Shown here in pieces: positions 36,201 to 51,200 of a stretch of DNA of 64,000 nucleotides (its first letter is position 1; the number at the start of each line of letters is the position of its first letter). Source of the stretch: Oxyruncus cristatus (Eukaryota; Chordata; Aves; Passeriformes; Cotingidae); contig VXAY01003218.1 of NCBI GenBank assembly GCA_013399855.1, positions 1,310,737-1,374,736 of the forward strand, given 5' to 3'. Position numbers and translations under genes: made by a program. The notes under the pieces were generated by a model. It did no database searches. It had not been told where the DNA came from and saw only the letters and a program-made list of their open reading frames with translations.

Positions 36201-39200
36201 GGATCTTCAACTTGAATGTCTATGGTGAGTTCTCCCAGATGTGAAACCAAAATCTGTGCGTAATCCCATCTTTGTACACACTCCCAAGGGAGAGCCCAGA
36301 AAGGAATGTCTGTCTGCAGTGGAATACTAAATACACGTGTTTCCAATTGCATGTACTGTAGATATCACAGTATATTCCACAGGATGTTCAGTCAGTGACA
36401 AAAGCATTGAAATAGCTGGTAAATGTGTTTTGGGATAAACAGGAATTAATTCCTTTAGTGGATTTCATAATAGAGGAATTCTGCTTGTGGTGATTTTTTT
36501 ATTTCTTGTGGAGAAAGATAAACTAATGCAACAAAAAAGCAGTATAAATAGGAAATCAGGCCCCAAACATATCTTCACTAATTCCAATCAAAGTACATCA
36601 GCTAAACACAGAGTGGTGTATAGGGAATTAATAGTTAAAGGTCCTGAGTTTAGAAGAAAAATGATGGAGTGTTGAAGGAAATTCTTCTCTTCCACAGTTT
36701 GACATCCAGAAGATAGCGAGTGTGATTCTTTAGCAGCATAGAGAGTGGATATTTTAATTTGTGAAAAATGTGTTTATTAAGTACAGTGACTGGAGTGAAG
36801 AGGAGAGAGTTCTGCGTAGGCCGGGTTTCACAGCTGTGCACGCATCTGTCCTGTTACACAGCCTCAGAATGAATGGGAATACAGGCATGAGATGATCTTT
36901 GATATAATAAGGAACAATCCTGAGTGACCACATCACGTCTTTTGGGAAAGAATGGCTCTGCACAGCAGCAGAGAGTTTTTTATTCAGTTCGCATTGGTTG
37001 AAATTCAAGCAATAACCAACTTAAATGGTCTTATCAACACAACTGTTCTGTGTCATTGGGTGGTGAGTGAGCCAGAGCTTGGGGCTCCACGTGGCTGGGC
37101 CTTCTTTGTATAGTGAACCCCCAAGAGCATGTTTTTCACACTGACCTGTAAAACCAAAACATCCCCCAAAGCAGTTCTATTGTATAATCAGCCAGAATAC
37201 TTAACTAGGCTTTTTGAAACTTCCTCTTTTTAAAAATGAAGTCAGCAGATAAATCTAGAAGTTAGTAAATTAACTTTCCTCCTGTGTGGCTTTACTTTAT
37301 TTAAGTCTTATTAAAGGACATAGGTTTGAGTGCCAGGTCCTTTCTGCCCCTGGGTTCAGCCTGTCCCCTCGAGGTTGGCCCTTCCTGTACTGTCATTCTC
37401 TTCCCATGAGCTTCAGGCTCTGAACTCCCTCTTCTTTGCCACAGCCTGACAAATCAGATAGAGGTTTCTACTGTTGTTCTAAAGTGCATCTGGTTTTAAA
37501 TATGTAACTGGGTAATTTATTAGTGCTCAATATTATTGTTAGAGGATTTACTCTATTAAAAATGCGGATCATCTTACTGGGTTACCTGTGGGGCCTTAGG
37601 TGTAGGATTTCCTGCAAGGTAACACACGAGCAATAATTTTAGGAGTCTGTTTTAATATCTTCCTTTTCAACATTTACAAAATGTAGTGCCTCCAGCAATA
37701 GCCAATAGTAAAGCTGAAGCAGAGGAGCTCACTGCCCTTTTGGACACCTCCCTAAATATTGAATGTACTGCTTCTGGGACCCCCTCACCACAGCTACACT
37801 GGCTGAAGAACGGCCTTCCTCTGTCTGTCTCCTCCCAGATCAGGCTGCTGTCAGCTGGGCAGGTTCTCAGGTTGGTTTTCATCTGTTTTAACTAGCTCAG
37901 TTTTCTGTTCTTGTTTGCTGTATCAGCATAGACCTTCTAGTATTTTTGGAAGCAAGAGTAAAATTTGGTCTAAGCCATGCCGTGGTGGATTCCATGTATT
38001 CCATTTACAGCTTGCTTAAAATGCTTTTCTCCTTAGACTTGCCCGCGTGCAGATCTCTGATACTGGTGTGTACACTTGTGTAGCATCTAACAGGGCTGGA
38101 GTGGACAACAAACATTACAACCTGCAAGTTTTTGGTGAGTTTCTCTGCAGTGCTTTATGTAAGGAATCTTATTTCTTAATGTCTTAAGCCACTTTTTTTT
38201 CTCACCAACGCCATGTTGCAGACAGACGCAAGTATATCTTATAATCATGAGGGAAACATTGGCTTTTCAATGTGTTGGGGTTTTTCTAAATGGAAAGTGT
38301 TTTAACCCTAGAGGAGTCCTTACTTCAACTGTCACCCAGAATCCCAGACTGGTTTCGGTTGGAAGGGACCTTAAAGCTCCTCTAGTTCCAACCCCCATGA
38401 CATATCACAGGTTTTTTAGAAAGAGGAATAATATGTAGTTTCTCAGTGAATTTTAACACGTGAATGTGAGTGGGGAAATGCAAAAAGGTGGCCACGTTCC
38501 AGCTGTTTTCCATCCAGAACTGCCCTCTGGAGTGCGCTGTGTGTGAGCCAGCTCTCTGTGTCTCGGCAGAGCCACCGAGCCTGGACAACGCGGGGGGCAC
38601 GGAGGAGGTGACGGTGCTGAGGGGCAGTGCCGCTGCCATGGAATGTCTCTCTGATGGCACTCCAGCCCCCTCCATGGCCTGGTTTAAAGATGGCCACCCC
38701 CTGGGCCCGGGGGCTCACCTGTCCTCCAGCAACCAGGGCATGGTCCTTCACCTGCTCCACGCAGAGCCTGGAGACACGGGCAAATACACCTGCGTGGCCT
38801 CCAACGCAGCCGGAGAAAGCAGCAAGCACTTCGTCCTCAGCGTGCTGGGTGAGTGTTAGCCTTGGAGTGCGACAAAAGGGGAGCAGGAACACAACGTGCA
38901 GAACACCTCTAAGGATCAGGAGTATTTTTATAGCCTCATAGAATCTATCTGTTCTATTCAGAGTGGTTTGGGCTGGAAGGGACCTTAAAGCCCGTCCCAT
39001 TCCACCCCCTGCCATGGGCAGGGACACCTTCTGCTACATCAGGTTGCTCCAAGCCCCGTCCAACCTCACCTTTTCAATAAATAATAAATGAGAGAAATAA
39101 GGAAGTGAAAGATACCTGAAAAGATGTAAATGTATAATATAGTATATATATTTCTCAAGTACTGAAATATGCTATAATGAATCAACTACATGCTATAAAT

Positions 39201-42200
39201 TAAGAACTTTGGTTAGCAGAAATTCAGCTTGACAGGAGGATGCACATCTGAAAGTACAACAGTGAATATATAAATATACGAATATATTCACTGGAACTGA
39301 AAAATATATTTTACCTGTGATTTTGATTTTGAAAACATTTTCTAATAAATAATTGCAACTCATAAAATATGCAAATTAATAGGCAGAGGCAGATAGAAAT
39401 TACCTGAGTTACTCAGGGAGTTCATGACACACTCAGAAATAATATAATGTAGACTAATTCTGCAAACTCTACCCCCAAGGCTGCATATGATGTTTTATAG
39501 GCTTTCACAGTCAGTTGTTTTAGGTTTTTTGAGTCAATAAAGAACTCAAATCCTTCTCCTTCCCCAGAGCCACCTCACATCAATGGTTCAGATGAACCGG
39601 AAGAGCTCTCTGTCATCATTAACAACCCACTTGAGCTTCTCTGCATCTCCACTGGCATTCCAGTCCCCAAAATCTCCTGGATGAAGGATGGGCGCCCACT
39701 TCTGCAGACTGATAATGTTCGTGTGCTGAGAGAAGCCTTGAGAATAACCAGTGCTCAGGTGGAGTATTTGTGTCAAGATAGGCTCAGTTCTGCATTCCCA
39801 AAAGAGTTCCTGCCTTAGCACTGTCCTAAGAGATGTCCTAAAAGCCTGCTACAAAATCACCGTGCCTTGGAGTTTGCCATACAGAACACACAGTAATATT
39901 CCGGGATGAGAGGGCCCAAGCACTTCAGGCTCTTTTGAGCTTTATTACTTCACGTTCACTTCAGAGTTCCATACTATTTTTTATTTATTGATGCATCGTG
40001 TTACAAAGCAGAACAGTCAATGCTGGGACGGTTTTAATCTGTCTGTGATCTGTTCTTGTTCATTTTCTACCTGTTTGACTCTTGTTAGTATCCCTTGCTT
40101 TTCTTTTGTGATTTATAATTCCTCTTCAGCTTTTCTTCTCTTCCCATTAGCTTGGATTTTCCTAAAGCCATTTGAGGACACAGAAAAGCTGCATTTGCAG
40201 CCTTCGGGTGCAGGTGTGGAAAAAATAAAGACACTAGAAAGAATTTCAGATTAATTTGTACGATAAAAGAGTCCAGGGAAAACAACCTTTAAAAACCTTC
40301 ACCATTAAACTAAAGACTGGATCCAACTGTGAACAGCCAGATGAAGTTCCTCAAACAGCAGTGCGATAGGGCTTGGGATTGATTTGTCTGTATAACAAAC
40401 ACATCTCGGCTTTACAGTGAGGAGTTTACAGGAAGGAGAAACCATAAAGGAATTAAGGACTGTGTGTGAACAGAAGGATTTCCTTAGTACCCAAACCTGA
40501 CCCTTTCTTAGATTGATCCCATAGCCAGTTCTATCTTTATTGCTGGAGACACATTACCTGGAGAGATTTTATGGAGTCCTGCAACTCCTAAGCCATCTCT
40601 GAACAATCCCACCGTGGTAAAATAATGAAGTATTCAAGAACTTCATTTTCTTTCCAGGCATTCCTTACCTGTTGTGTTTGTGTTCAAGTGCTGCCTGTTA
40701 TATGTTGTTGCCACGTTTGTATTTCCTGGTTTTGCTGAATTTTTCCTACATTCTGAGCTTTCTGCTGAAGGTCTTCCTGTCTCTAGGTGGAGGACACAGG
40801 AAGATACACGTGTTTGGCATCAAGCCCAGCAGGGGATGATGATAAGGAATATTTAGTACGAGTGCATGGTAAGTTCAATTTAGGACAAAGAGTTATTCCT
40901 TCAAAGTGTGAGCTGCTAAGGTAAATCAGCATCTCATTTAACAAGGACATTGCACCTGTGATATTACACCATATGATCATAACTAACATTTCGGAATAAG
41001 AGTAGCTATTCTGAGCATAGAATCATAGAATCAGACGGGTTGGAAAGGACCTCGGAGATCATCAAGTCCAACCCTTGATCCAACATCACCGCGGTTACCA
41101 GACTATGGCACTCAGTGCCACGTCCAGCCTGATACACAATTAGAAGGGAAAGTTCCACCTGATTTCTGTTACAATTCCAAGCCTTGTTTTTGAGTACTAG
41201 GAAGTTTATTGTGAAAAGGATGTGAAATATACTGATATATTTAAGACAGCTATTGAAAAGTAGAACTAATTAATGATTCCAGCCATCACATTCATTTTAA
41301 ACTTCAGAACTAAACTGGAAGTTTTCAATAAGGAGTTTTTGTGATAGCATATGTGTGGTGTTGATTTTGTTCTCTATTCCAGTTCCTCCCAACATTGCTG
41401 GTACTGGTGGGCCCCAGGATGTCACTGTGCTGCAGAACAGACAAGTCATTCTGGAGTGCAAGTCGGATGCTGTGCCACCTCCCACCATCTCCTGGCTGAA
41501 GAACGGAGCACTCCTGGAGGTACAGAGGTTCCACTCTTTGCACTGGCCTTTGGCTCCCTGTAGTTACACACAGTGCCTCAGGGTTCTTACTCCTCTCACT
41601 TGCCCCTCCCGTGCAGCACATGAACTCCAGAGAGCTGAGTAGCCCCAGCCCAACTCCAGGTAGCCCTGACTGAAGCCAGCCAACCTGTGAAGTGGCCATC
41701 CCGCTGTTACTTGTTCTTTTTTCCTTTAGGGGGATCCCTTGCTCCTCCTGGATCCTCTGAGCAATGCTAGAAGCCTTCGGTAAACTCCTGAATGGCTTCC
41801 CAGGAAAGGTAGCTGAGAAAAGACTACACTATGTGTTTTCTTTGGCTATATTATGCATTCTCCTACTCTAGTAGCATTTAGAAAGGAACTGAAATTCTTT
41901 CAAAGCAAATGGGTTGCTAATCACCACAGTTTTGTACCAAATCTTGTCCACTCAGAATTCCATAGTGCCAGTCTTTGCTGGTTGAGAGACAATTAGCAAG
42001 ATGAGGATGGTTTGTACAGAAAGAATTTTTTACTTCCCATCCTTGGGATCACTCACAAAACAGCTGCTTCTCAGTTGAACATTGAAGTTCAGTTACTGAT
42101 TGAAGTTATTTGATTATTTTCCCTCAATGGATCTTTATTCTTAATAAAGAGGAAACAAATTCAGCTTATGAATTGTGTCTCCCTTAACTGTGATCCATCA

Positions 42201-45200
42201 CTACATCTTCACCCAAATTTTTCCTTCTTTGCTTTCTCTAGTGTAAATTTAGAAGAATTAAATATTACTGGAAGAATATGGTGGGTGAATATGTCTTACA
42301 AAGTGCTGCTAGAGACTGTGATCTTGAATATGGCCCAAGAACCAGCTAGAAACAAAACTAACAAACATTCTGCATCTGAACAGTTAATTTCTTGATTGGG
42401 TAGTGGGGTTTTTTATGAAAACAAGGTTGAACATGGCTTGGAAATAAAATACATGAATAATTTTATCTCAGTCTTCATTGAAAAGCTTGTGTTTTAAAAG
42501 CAGTACTAAATGAAAACAATCCATGAAAGGCAGCCACTGTTAAAAACATTCACCAGGGCTCAAAGCAGGAGAGGAAGGCTGTGATGACCGTAGGTACTGA
42601 GCTAGGAACCTGGGAATTAGCTTTATAATGTGAGTTCTCCTCTTGCCTCGTGCATTCATGTCTGTACATGAGGGCTGAGGCTTCTTGGGACCTCAAAGCC
42701 CATCTTATTCCACCCCTGCCCTGGGCAGGGACACCTTCCACTAGCCCAGGTTGCTCCAAGCCCCATCCAACCTGGCCTTGGACACTTCCAGGGATCCAGG
42801 GGCACCCAAGCTTCTCTGGGCAACCTGTGCCAGGGCCTCCCCAGCCTTGAACCTGTATGAAGATACATTCCAGATACCAGGAGAACATCAGTGTCCTTCC
42901 CAATGCCTGGTTGCTTTCTCAAGCTCAGAGAAGTGTAATAGCCTTCTATTACTGAACAGCTGGGAAAGGGGTGCCCTTGGTGTGGAAAGGGAGGTGCTTA
43001 TTGACATATCATCCTCCTTATCCTGGAAATACTGAGGTTTCACAGTGACAAGAGAAGTTAGGGGAAAGTCATGTTCTCAGGTTGCAGTGTTGTTTCCATT
43101 TAAGTCATCACTGCTCTTGGGAACAGCCTTGTGGTTTTGTTGTCTTCCACTGGGCAGATTTTGAGGTCTACACTAGTATGAGGTCTGCTCTAGTCTCCTT
43201 CTGTGTCCTAAATGATGGAATTGTTCAGCACCACTTTTTTTGGTAGCAGAACTGTGGGAAGATCTGACCTCCAGCAGCTTTAGAGTCCTGGCACTCTTCA
43301 CTGATTTGGAAATGCACAGTGAGGGTTAACAAAAGATGTAAGCAGGAGCCTCTTGACCTAGTCTGGCTTTATTTAACTTGCTGAATTTTTATGTTTTCCA
43401 AGATGGGTTTTCTGACATACTTGAGTAGAGCATAAGGATTAAATTATAGCTTTACCCCCTGTCTTCTGTCATCTGTATGCCTCTGTGTTCAGAAACCATC
43501 ACATAGGCTGTCTTCTGAACAGGAAATACCGGTGATTACCCAAAATCTGTCTCTAATCCACTCTGGGGGTGACTCATGTCACCGGAGAGGTTCCAGCCGT
43601 GCTGTGTGTCCTGCATTGTAGGCTTGGAGCCGGTGCCTGGTATGAAATCAGTGTTCCAGGGTGCCAGTGAGAAGCAGAGGAGTTTCACCTCTCTGTAGTG
43701 CTCTGCTCAGACCCTTAGGCAAAAGAGTAGATGGGAATGTCAGCTTTCAATTCCATCCACAGGTTGAGTAGCACATACAGGAAAAGCTTGAATTCCTGTT
43801 CTTTTTTTACTGAATTGTATCCAGTCAGGTCTTTGAGCACTTGCAGCTGATGTTACTGTCAGTCATTCGTGCAGACGTGACCCAGACTGGCTGTGGTAAG
43901 AAAGCTTTGACTGAACTGCCCTCATGGCAGGGGCTGTGCAGTCACTGTAGGGCTGGGAAGAACTGCTGGATAGCTGGATACAGAGCCTGTATCCAGAACT
44001 GTGGCTAGTGAACTCCTGGCTGGTGAACTTCACTGGCTAAGTCTATGCTGGCTCCCACCTGAGCAAGACTGTGATGTTGGAAGAACGGTGTAGAGAAGCT
44101 TGTATTCCTTCTGCCTGTAGCATGCATAGATTAAAAAAATACTAATAAAAAAATGAACCCTGTGTTATTAGTTGTGCCTTTCTGTAAAAACTCCCAAGAC
44201 CTTTGGCTGTATAGCCCAAAAGGCTATCTCCTTGAGGCCCAAGTCCCAGGAAGGGTGTCAAGGGGGAACCAGTAAGCAATGATAATTTTTTAAAACTTTG
44301 TTTACCCTTTTATCTTGAGGGATGTAAATGAAGTTAAGCCAGCAATGAATTATCTATGCCCTTCTTTCATGGTTTTCATTGCTCGGCAATGAAAGGATGT
44401 TCTGTCTTTGCCAAGAGGACGATGGTAAAGCTCTAACTGTGTCCATATTTCTGTCTGTGCCCTCAGGGAACGCCGCGGGTCCGGATCCTGTCGGGTGGGC
44501 GGTACCTGCAGATCAACAATGCTGACCTGGGGGACACAGCCAGTTACACCTGTGTGGCCAGGAACGTGGCAGGAGAGGTGACCAGGGAGTTCCTGCTCAC
44601 AGTGCATGGTAAAATCATGGATCAGCCTTGTGCACCTTCATCTTTGCATGGCATTTCTGCAGAGTTCAGAGAGCAGGAAGCAAATATTAGTGGTTTCTTT
44701 CTAGCCATGTGTGGGCCACTCAGGCCATGCCTAAACTGTGGGACTGTGTGTCTGGTCTCATGTGTCTGAGTCCACAGCTGTCCCCAAACTAAAGGACCTG
44801 CTGGAGGCTCCCCATGACTCACTCTCCATCTGTCTGTGCTTTCTGCTAATGGAGCTGCATCTGGCCATCATCCTGACAAGGAGTCAGGATACATCCAGAG
44901 TGAACCCCCAGATAATAGAACTGAGAAATGCTCCTGGACAAATTCAGAGATTCTTTTGAAAGCATTTCACTGGCCCCTTGGGGACAGGGTTTCACAGTTG
45001 GCCTGGCCACTGGTTTAGCAGGTTCCTTGAAACCTGTGGCAGCTTCTCTGCACCTGTAGCAGGAGAGGACAGGGCCTGAGGGGCCCTGTGCTCAATACTT
45101 GTCCTGTGCTACCACAGCCCATTTTAGACCTGTTTATTTTCTCACCTCCAGTCTGATGAGACACTCTTCTGCTCTCACACTCGGGCGATGACAAGGAGTT

Positions 45201-48200
45201 TTTCCCCTATTTCTATTTGATTCCCACCCCATAACTTGCAGAGCTGACATTTGCAGTGCATTTCAGCCAATGTTTCTTTCTCCTCCCCTGCTGCGCCCTA
45301 TCAGTTACCGTGTGCTGCCCAAAATGGTAAGAAACTTGTTCCTGTCTTTGTGGTGATCCCAAACCTGCTGCTGCCTCTGTTTGCACGTGTTTAGTTTCAA
45401 TCATTGCAGTGTAAAGTTATTTTCTTTGCATCATCGGCAGTTTTCCCTCCGCAGTGGCTCCCACGATCCGGAGCGGTCCCCAGACTGCTGTGGTGCACAT
45501 CAATGCTTCTGCCCTTCTGGAGTGTGCTGCACAAGGAGTGCCAGCCCCCAGAGTCACCTGGAGGAGGGATGGAGCTGTTTTTACTGGAAACAATACAAGG
45601 TATTGTCTAGAAGTCAGCATAATTGTTCCTCCTTGCTATTTAAGAAAGTATTCATTACAGAAAGTGTAACTGGTCATCTATGACTTGGAAAGTAATTTTG
45701 TTTTCACAGTTCAGAACTAGTATTTATACTGTCATCTCAAATGTGGAAAAATACAGTGATAGTGTAATGTCATAGAATTATAAAATCACAAAAGGGTTTC
45801 GGTTGGAAGGGACTTTAAAGACCATCTTTTTCCAACCCCCTGCTATGGGTACTACTACAGAAAAATGGCAGTACCAAAGTTTTCATCCTTCTATCTTCAA
45901 GGACAAAAAACCCCTTCTTTTAGAGCCAAATGTAATAGTAATTCTTCTAATATTAAAGATTTTGAACAGTAAATGTGAATGATTTTTATATATATACATA
46001 TATATATATAATTTTGGAATGAAGAAAAGCAATTTCATGTAGACCAAAAGCTACTTGAGTGTGTTCTGTATTTTCTAATCCATAAAACTTTTCATATGTG
46101 TTCTAGTACCAACTTTGATTATAGTGAATGGTTTCTATCTTCTGACTGTTTTAAAGGGAAGCAGTTTGGCGTTTTCTAGAACTGAGCAAATGTAAGGAAT
46201 TCAGTTACATTTTGAAGAAAAAGTACAGGCGTTAATTCGGGTTTATTAAGGTTAAATGAGAAACCATTAAAAAGGGGTTTGGTTTTTTTTTTCTGTAAAT
46301 CCAGTATCATTTATGTGAAATCACTATGTCAGCTAGATTTCATCATTCCTCTGGACAAGTGTGAAATCAGAGTAAGTGCAATAAAGGAGAAAACTCCATG
46401 TGCTCAAATAGAGACACCCCATGTTAAGACCACTGGTTGTGTCCCGAGTCATCTTTCCTCAGCACTGCCAGGATAACCCGTGGCCCTGTTGGCTGGAGGG
46501 TGGACAACAGTCTTTGGCTTTGTTTCAGGTACTCCTTGCTGGAGGACGGGTCCCTGCACATCCACTCAGCACGGGTTGCTGACACTGGGAGATACGTGTG
46601 TATGGCCACCAACAGCGCCGGCACCGAGCGCAGGAGGATCGACCTGCAGGTCCTGGGTAACACCGGGGCCTTACGGCTCTGAATACACTTACACCAGTTT
46701 TAAATTAGCCCCTTTGTAGCTGCATTGCTGAAAACAGACAGAGAAGAAATGTCCAGCCTTAGGAATATAACCCAAATGCTCATGAGAAGAAAATATTTAT
46801 TCCTTGTCTTGAACTAGAAAGACCTGACACATCTCATGCTACCCGTTCAGTAGGTTTACTACTGTCAAGTTACTCCTTATAAAAACTAAGTCAATGTGTT
46901 CACACAGTTCGGCTCAATATATTTAGGTGTGAGAGAGATGTGTGGGCTTGTAAATATCTCTATATAATTATTCTGAATAATTAGGCTTTGTTTGTCCTTA
47001 GTTCCTCCAACTATTGCTCCTGGGCAGACGAATATCACAGTTACTGTAAATGTGCAAACCACTTTGCCTTGTGAAACCACCGGCATTCCCCGACCAGCAA
47101 TTAGCTGGAAAAAAAATGGGCACCCGCTTAGTGTTGACCAGAACCAGAATACATACAGGTGAGAGGTGTTTTCTTTCCCCTATGGGTTTAAAGTTTTTAG
47201 GGATGATTTTAAAAATCTATCCGTGCATAAATGTAATCTTGTGTAGCCAGCAAATTCCGTGGGCTGATGACCTGAAAAGGAAAGAAGTGTTTCAATGGCT
47301 TTCACTTTCTTTTTTCTTTGTTCAGACTTCTGTCTTCAGGTTCCTTAGTAATCATTTCTCCCACTGTGGATGACACTGCTGTCTATGAGTGCTCCGTGTC
47401 AAATGATGCAGGAGAAGATCAAAGAGCAGTTGCGCTCACTGTTCAAGGTAGAGGGGATATTGCTGTTACATGTGTGTGGCACCCAGAATTTCTTTGGGGC
47501 GTTCCAATGTTGAGATGAGATTGTCATTTCATTCCTTTGTGATACTGATATCCATTAGTCTCTGGTATCCCAAGAAAGATAAGTTATTTCCAAGAATTTA
47601 TAAAAGTGAACATGGGCAAGTAACCTTTGCACTGCTGTTCATTTCCAGTGCCCCCATCCATAGCAGATGAAGCCACAGACCTTCTGGTAACAAAGCTGTC
47701 CTCAGTCCTGATTTCCTGCACTGCTTCTGGAGTTCCTGTCCCCTCACTCCATTGGACCAAAAATGGCATAAAGCTGCTTCCCAGAGGAGATGGCTACAGA
47801 ATTCTCTCCTCAGGTACTGTGCTGCAGAGAGCCAGTGGGAGGGTACAGTTGGGCACATCTTGAAGTAACGAATTACATCAGTGCAAACAACCCCCCAAAA
47901 TCCCCTCCCCAGTATCTTAGAGTAAAAATATGGACCTGCTAGGAGGGATGCGGAGGGAGATGTGTGTGAGGAGAGGGTGCAGCTTGTGTTTGATGCTGTC
48001 TGTGCCACAGGGGCTGTGGAGGTGCCCTCTGCCCAGCTGGCCCACGGGGGCCGCTACACATGCGTGGCCCGGAACGCCGCCGGCACTGCCCACAGGCACG
48101 TCACGCTGCACGTGCAGGGTAAGGTGGGGGGCTGCTGGTTCAGCCTGCTCAGCTTATGCAGTTTTAGTTATCTTCTGTATTTTTCTAGCCTTGAAGGTTC

Positions 48201-51200
48201 GGCCTACTGCCTTTCCCTTTTTCCACAGAGCCACCAGTTATCCAGGCTCAGCCAGGGGCCTTGGATGTCATCATGAGCAATCCCATCGTGCTGCCATGTG
48301 AGGCCACGGGCACCCCTGAGCCTGTGATCACGTGGCAAAAGGAGGGCATCAACATCATCACCTCAGGTATCCTAACCCTGGGACTCAGCCTGCTTGCTGT
48401 GACTCAGGCACTGACATTCTCTTTTCTGATGTTCAGGCTTGGGTTCCTCCTATCTATTTGTTTAAAAACAAAAACCAAACCAAAAGGGTCGTACTTTGCT
48501 TGTATTTGTTTTAGGCAACAGTTACACAGTTCTTCCAAGAGGCAGTTTGCAGATTGCCAGAGCGGCTGTGGAAGATGCTGGCACTTACATGTGCATTGCT
48601 CAGAATCCAGCTGGCACTGCTCTGGGGAAGATCAAACTGAAAGTTCAAGGTAAATCATCTTTTAAACTCTTTCTGTCGGTCCAAAGACAATTCTGAGCAA
48701 TTGAAAGGGACCTGGTGCTTTCCTGTTTGCCATGACACTGAATAGAGCCCAGGAGGTTTATTCCCTTTAGTCTACTTTAGGATCCAAATATGCTTTTAGG
48801 AATATTTTCACTGAGAACAAAAGCATTCCATCTTTCTAATTCTTTAAATAATTTCTTAATTCCTTTCAGTTCCTCCTGTTATCAAGTCCCACCCAAAGGA
48901 ATATGTTGTTCCCGTCGATCAGTCTGTCACTCTGCAGTGTGAGGCTGAGGGCTCCCCTGGGCCGGAGATCAGCTGGCACAAGGATGGGCAGCAGATCCTG
49001 GAGTCCCTGAGGAGGAGGGTGCTGAGCACTGGTGCCCTGCAGATCGTGTTTGTGCAGCCCGGGGACAGCGGCCGCTACACCTGCACAGCCACCAACCCGG
49101 CGGGGTCCAGCTCCTCCAGCACGGAGCTGGCTGTGCACAGTAAGGGATTCCTGCCTGCCACAGGGGGAGCCACTGGAACGGGTTGTCCAGGGAGGTTGTG
49201 GACTCCCCATCCCTGCAGGTGTCCAAGGCCAGCTTGGACGGGGCTTGGAGCAACCTGGGCTAGTGGAAGGTGTCCCTGCCCAGGGCAGGGGGTGGAATGA
49301 GATGAGCTGGAGGATCACGTCCAACCCAGGCCATTCTGGGAGTCTGTGATAAGTGGGACTGCAGGGAAACGCTGTGTGACCCCATGGAAAGTCAGGAGCT
49401 AGGATGAACTGGAAGATTTCAGGAAAATGGTGCAACTTAATAGGGGAGTGTTACTGGGTTGTAGTATCAGCCGGCTGCTTGAATTTAGGAATGTGGTCAT
49501 TGGTGGTGGTCACTGATGGAGACAGACAATACAGGATCCAGGCAGTGTTCCCTTCGGTCCAGTGTTGCCTCTGCAGGAGAGCTGGGATAATGCACAGAGG
49601 TAAATCTTTGTAATAAACCTGCCCACAGTTCCCCCCAGGATCCGCAGCATGGACACACAGTACACAGTTGTGGAGGACTCCCAGGCCATCCTGTCCTGTG
49701 TGGCTGATGGGATTCCAGCACCAACAATAAACTGGAAGAAGGACAACGTGCTGTTAACAGAGATAGTGGGAAAATACCGGACTGTGCCAGGTGGAGACCT
49801 CATTTTGGACAATGTTGTTGTAAGTTCCCTCAGTCTAAGCTATTACTGGACAGGTTTGGCAGTGATAAAATCCATCTCTGGGTTAGCCAAAGTTTTATTT
49901 TGATTTCTTGTTCTTAATATTACGAATTCTCTATGAAAGTTTTGTTTTCCACGGAGAAGTAAAATCTGTGAGGAATTTGTAGTGGTAAATTCTCAGGAAT
50001 GGCGAAAAGAAGTGTTGGTCATACTTCAAATTTAGAGAAGTGAGAGAGCTCAGCCAAGCATTTCTGCTGAATGCTTGTTCCAGACCTTTTGAGATTCTCT
50101 TACTGTTAGGAGTTGCAGTGTTGTGTCGGATATATCACAGCTGAAATTGCCCCAACATGTTTCCTTGCAGCCTGAAGACTCTGGCAGTTACACCTGTGTG
50201 GCTGCCAGTGCTGCCGGGGAGGACACACACACGGTCACCCTGACAGTTCATGTGCTGCCAGCCTTCACTGAACTGCCTGGAGATGTAGCTTTGACCAAAG
50301 GAGAACAGCTCAGGTTAACTTGCAAAGCAACTGGGATACCTGTACCCAAAATAACATGGACCTTCAACAATAACATCGTTCCAGGTGGGTAACACCACGT
50401 CCCTCGTGGCCATTCTGCTCCAGAGCTTTCTCCCGGGCAGCATTGCAGTTAGTTTAATGTAAGGAAGAAGAAAAATCTAGAGGGAATAAGTCTTTTAGTG
50501 ATTGTGTGAGGAATATCTTCAATGTTATGCAATCATAGAATTAAATGGCCTCTGAGAACAAGCTGGAAGGAAGATAATTAAGAAATTGTTCCCCTTCTAT
50601 AGCCAATAATGTAGCACATTAAAACACTCAGCATTTGATGATGTTTAGTCAGCATCCAGCAACTAATAAACAAAACTAAGGCACAAATTCAGTGAACAGA
50701 CGCATGTGGGCAAATGTCATAGCAGCGGCTTTCTGTGCACTCCTGGGATGTCTCAGAACTGCAGTGGCACGGGCCCTGAGCAGTGCTGCTGAACAGAAAC
50801 CCTCTGATAGCTGTGTGTGTAAGCCCTGGCAGTGACCCTGTACCTGTGCTCCCTCCAGCTCAGTACGATGATGTCCATGGGCACAGTGAGCTGCTCATTG
50901 ACAGGGTCTCCAAGGACGACTCCGGGACCTACGTGTGCACAGCAGAAAACACAGTGGGCTCCATCAAAGCTATTGGGTTTGTGTATGTCAAAGGTATGTG
51001 AAGTGCCAGCAGCTCTGGGCACTATTGGGCAGTTTCATAGAGCCAACCATTTTGAGAGTGGAGTTGGAATGCTTTGGGTTGGAAGAGTCTGTAAAACTCA
51101 CCTCATTCCACCTCTGCCATGGGCAGGGACACCTTTCACTAGCTCGGGTTGCTCCAAGCCCCGTCCAACCTGGCCTTGGACACTTCCAGGGATCCAGGGG

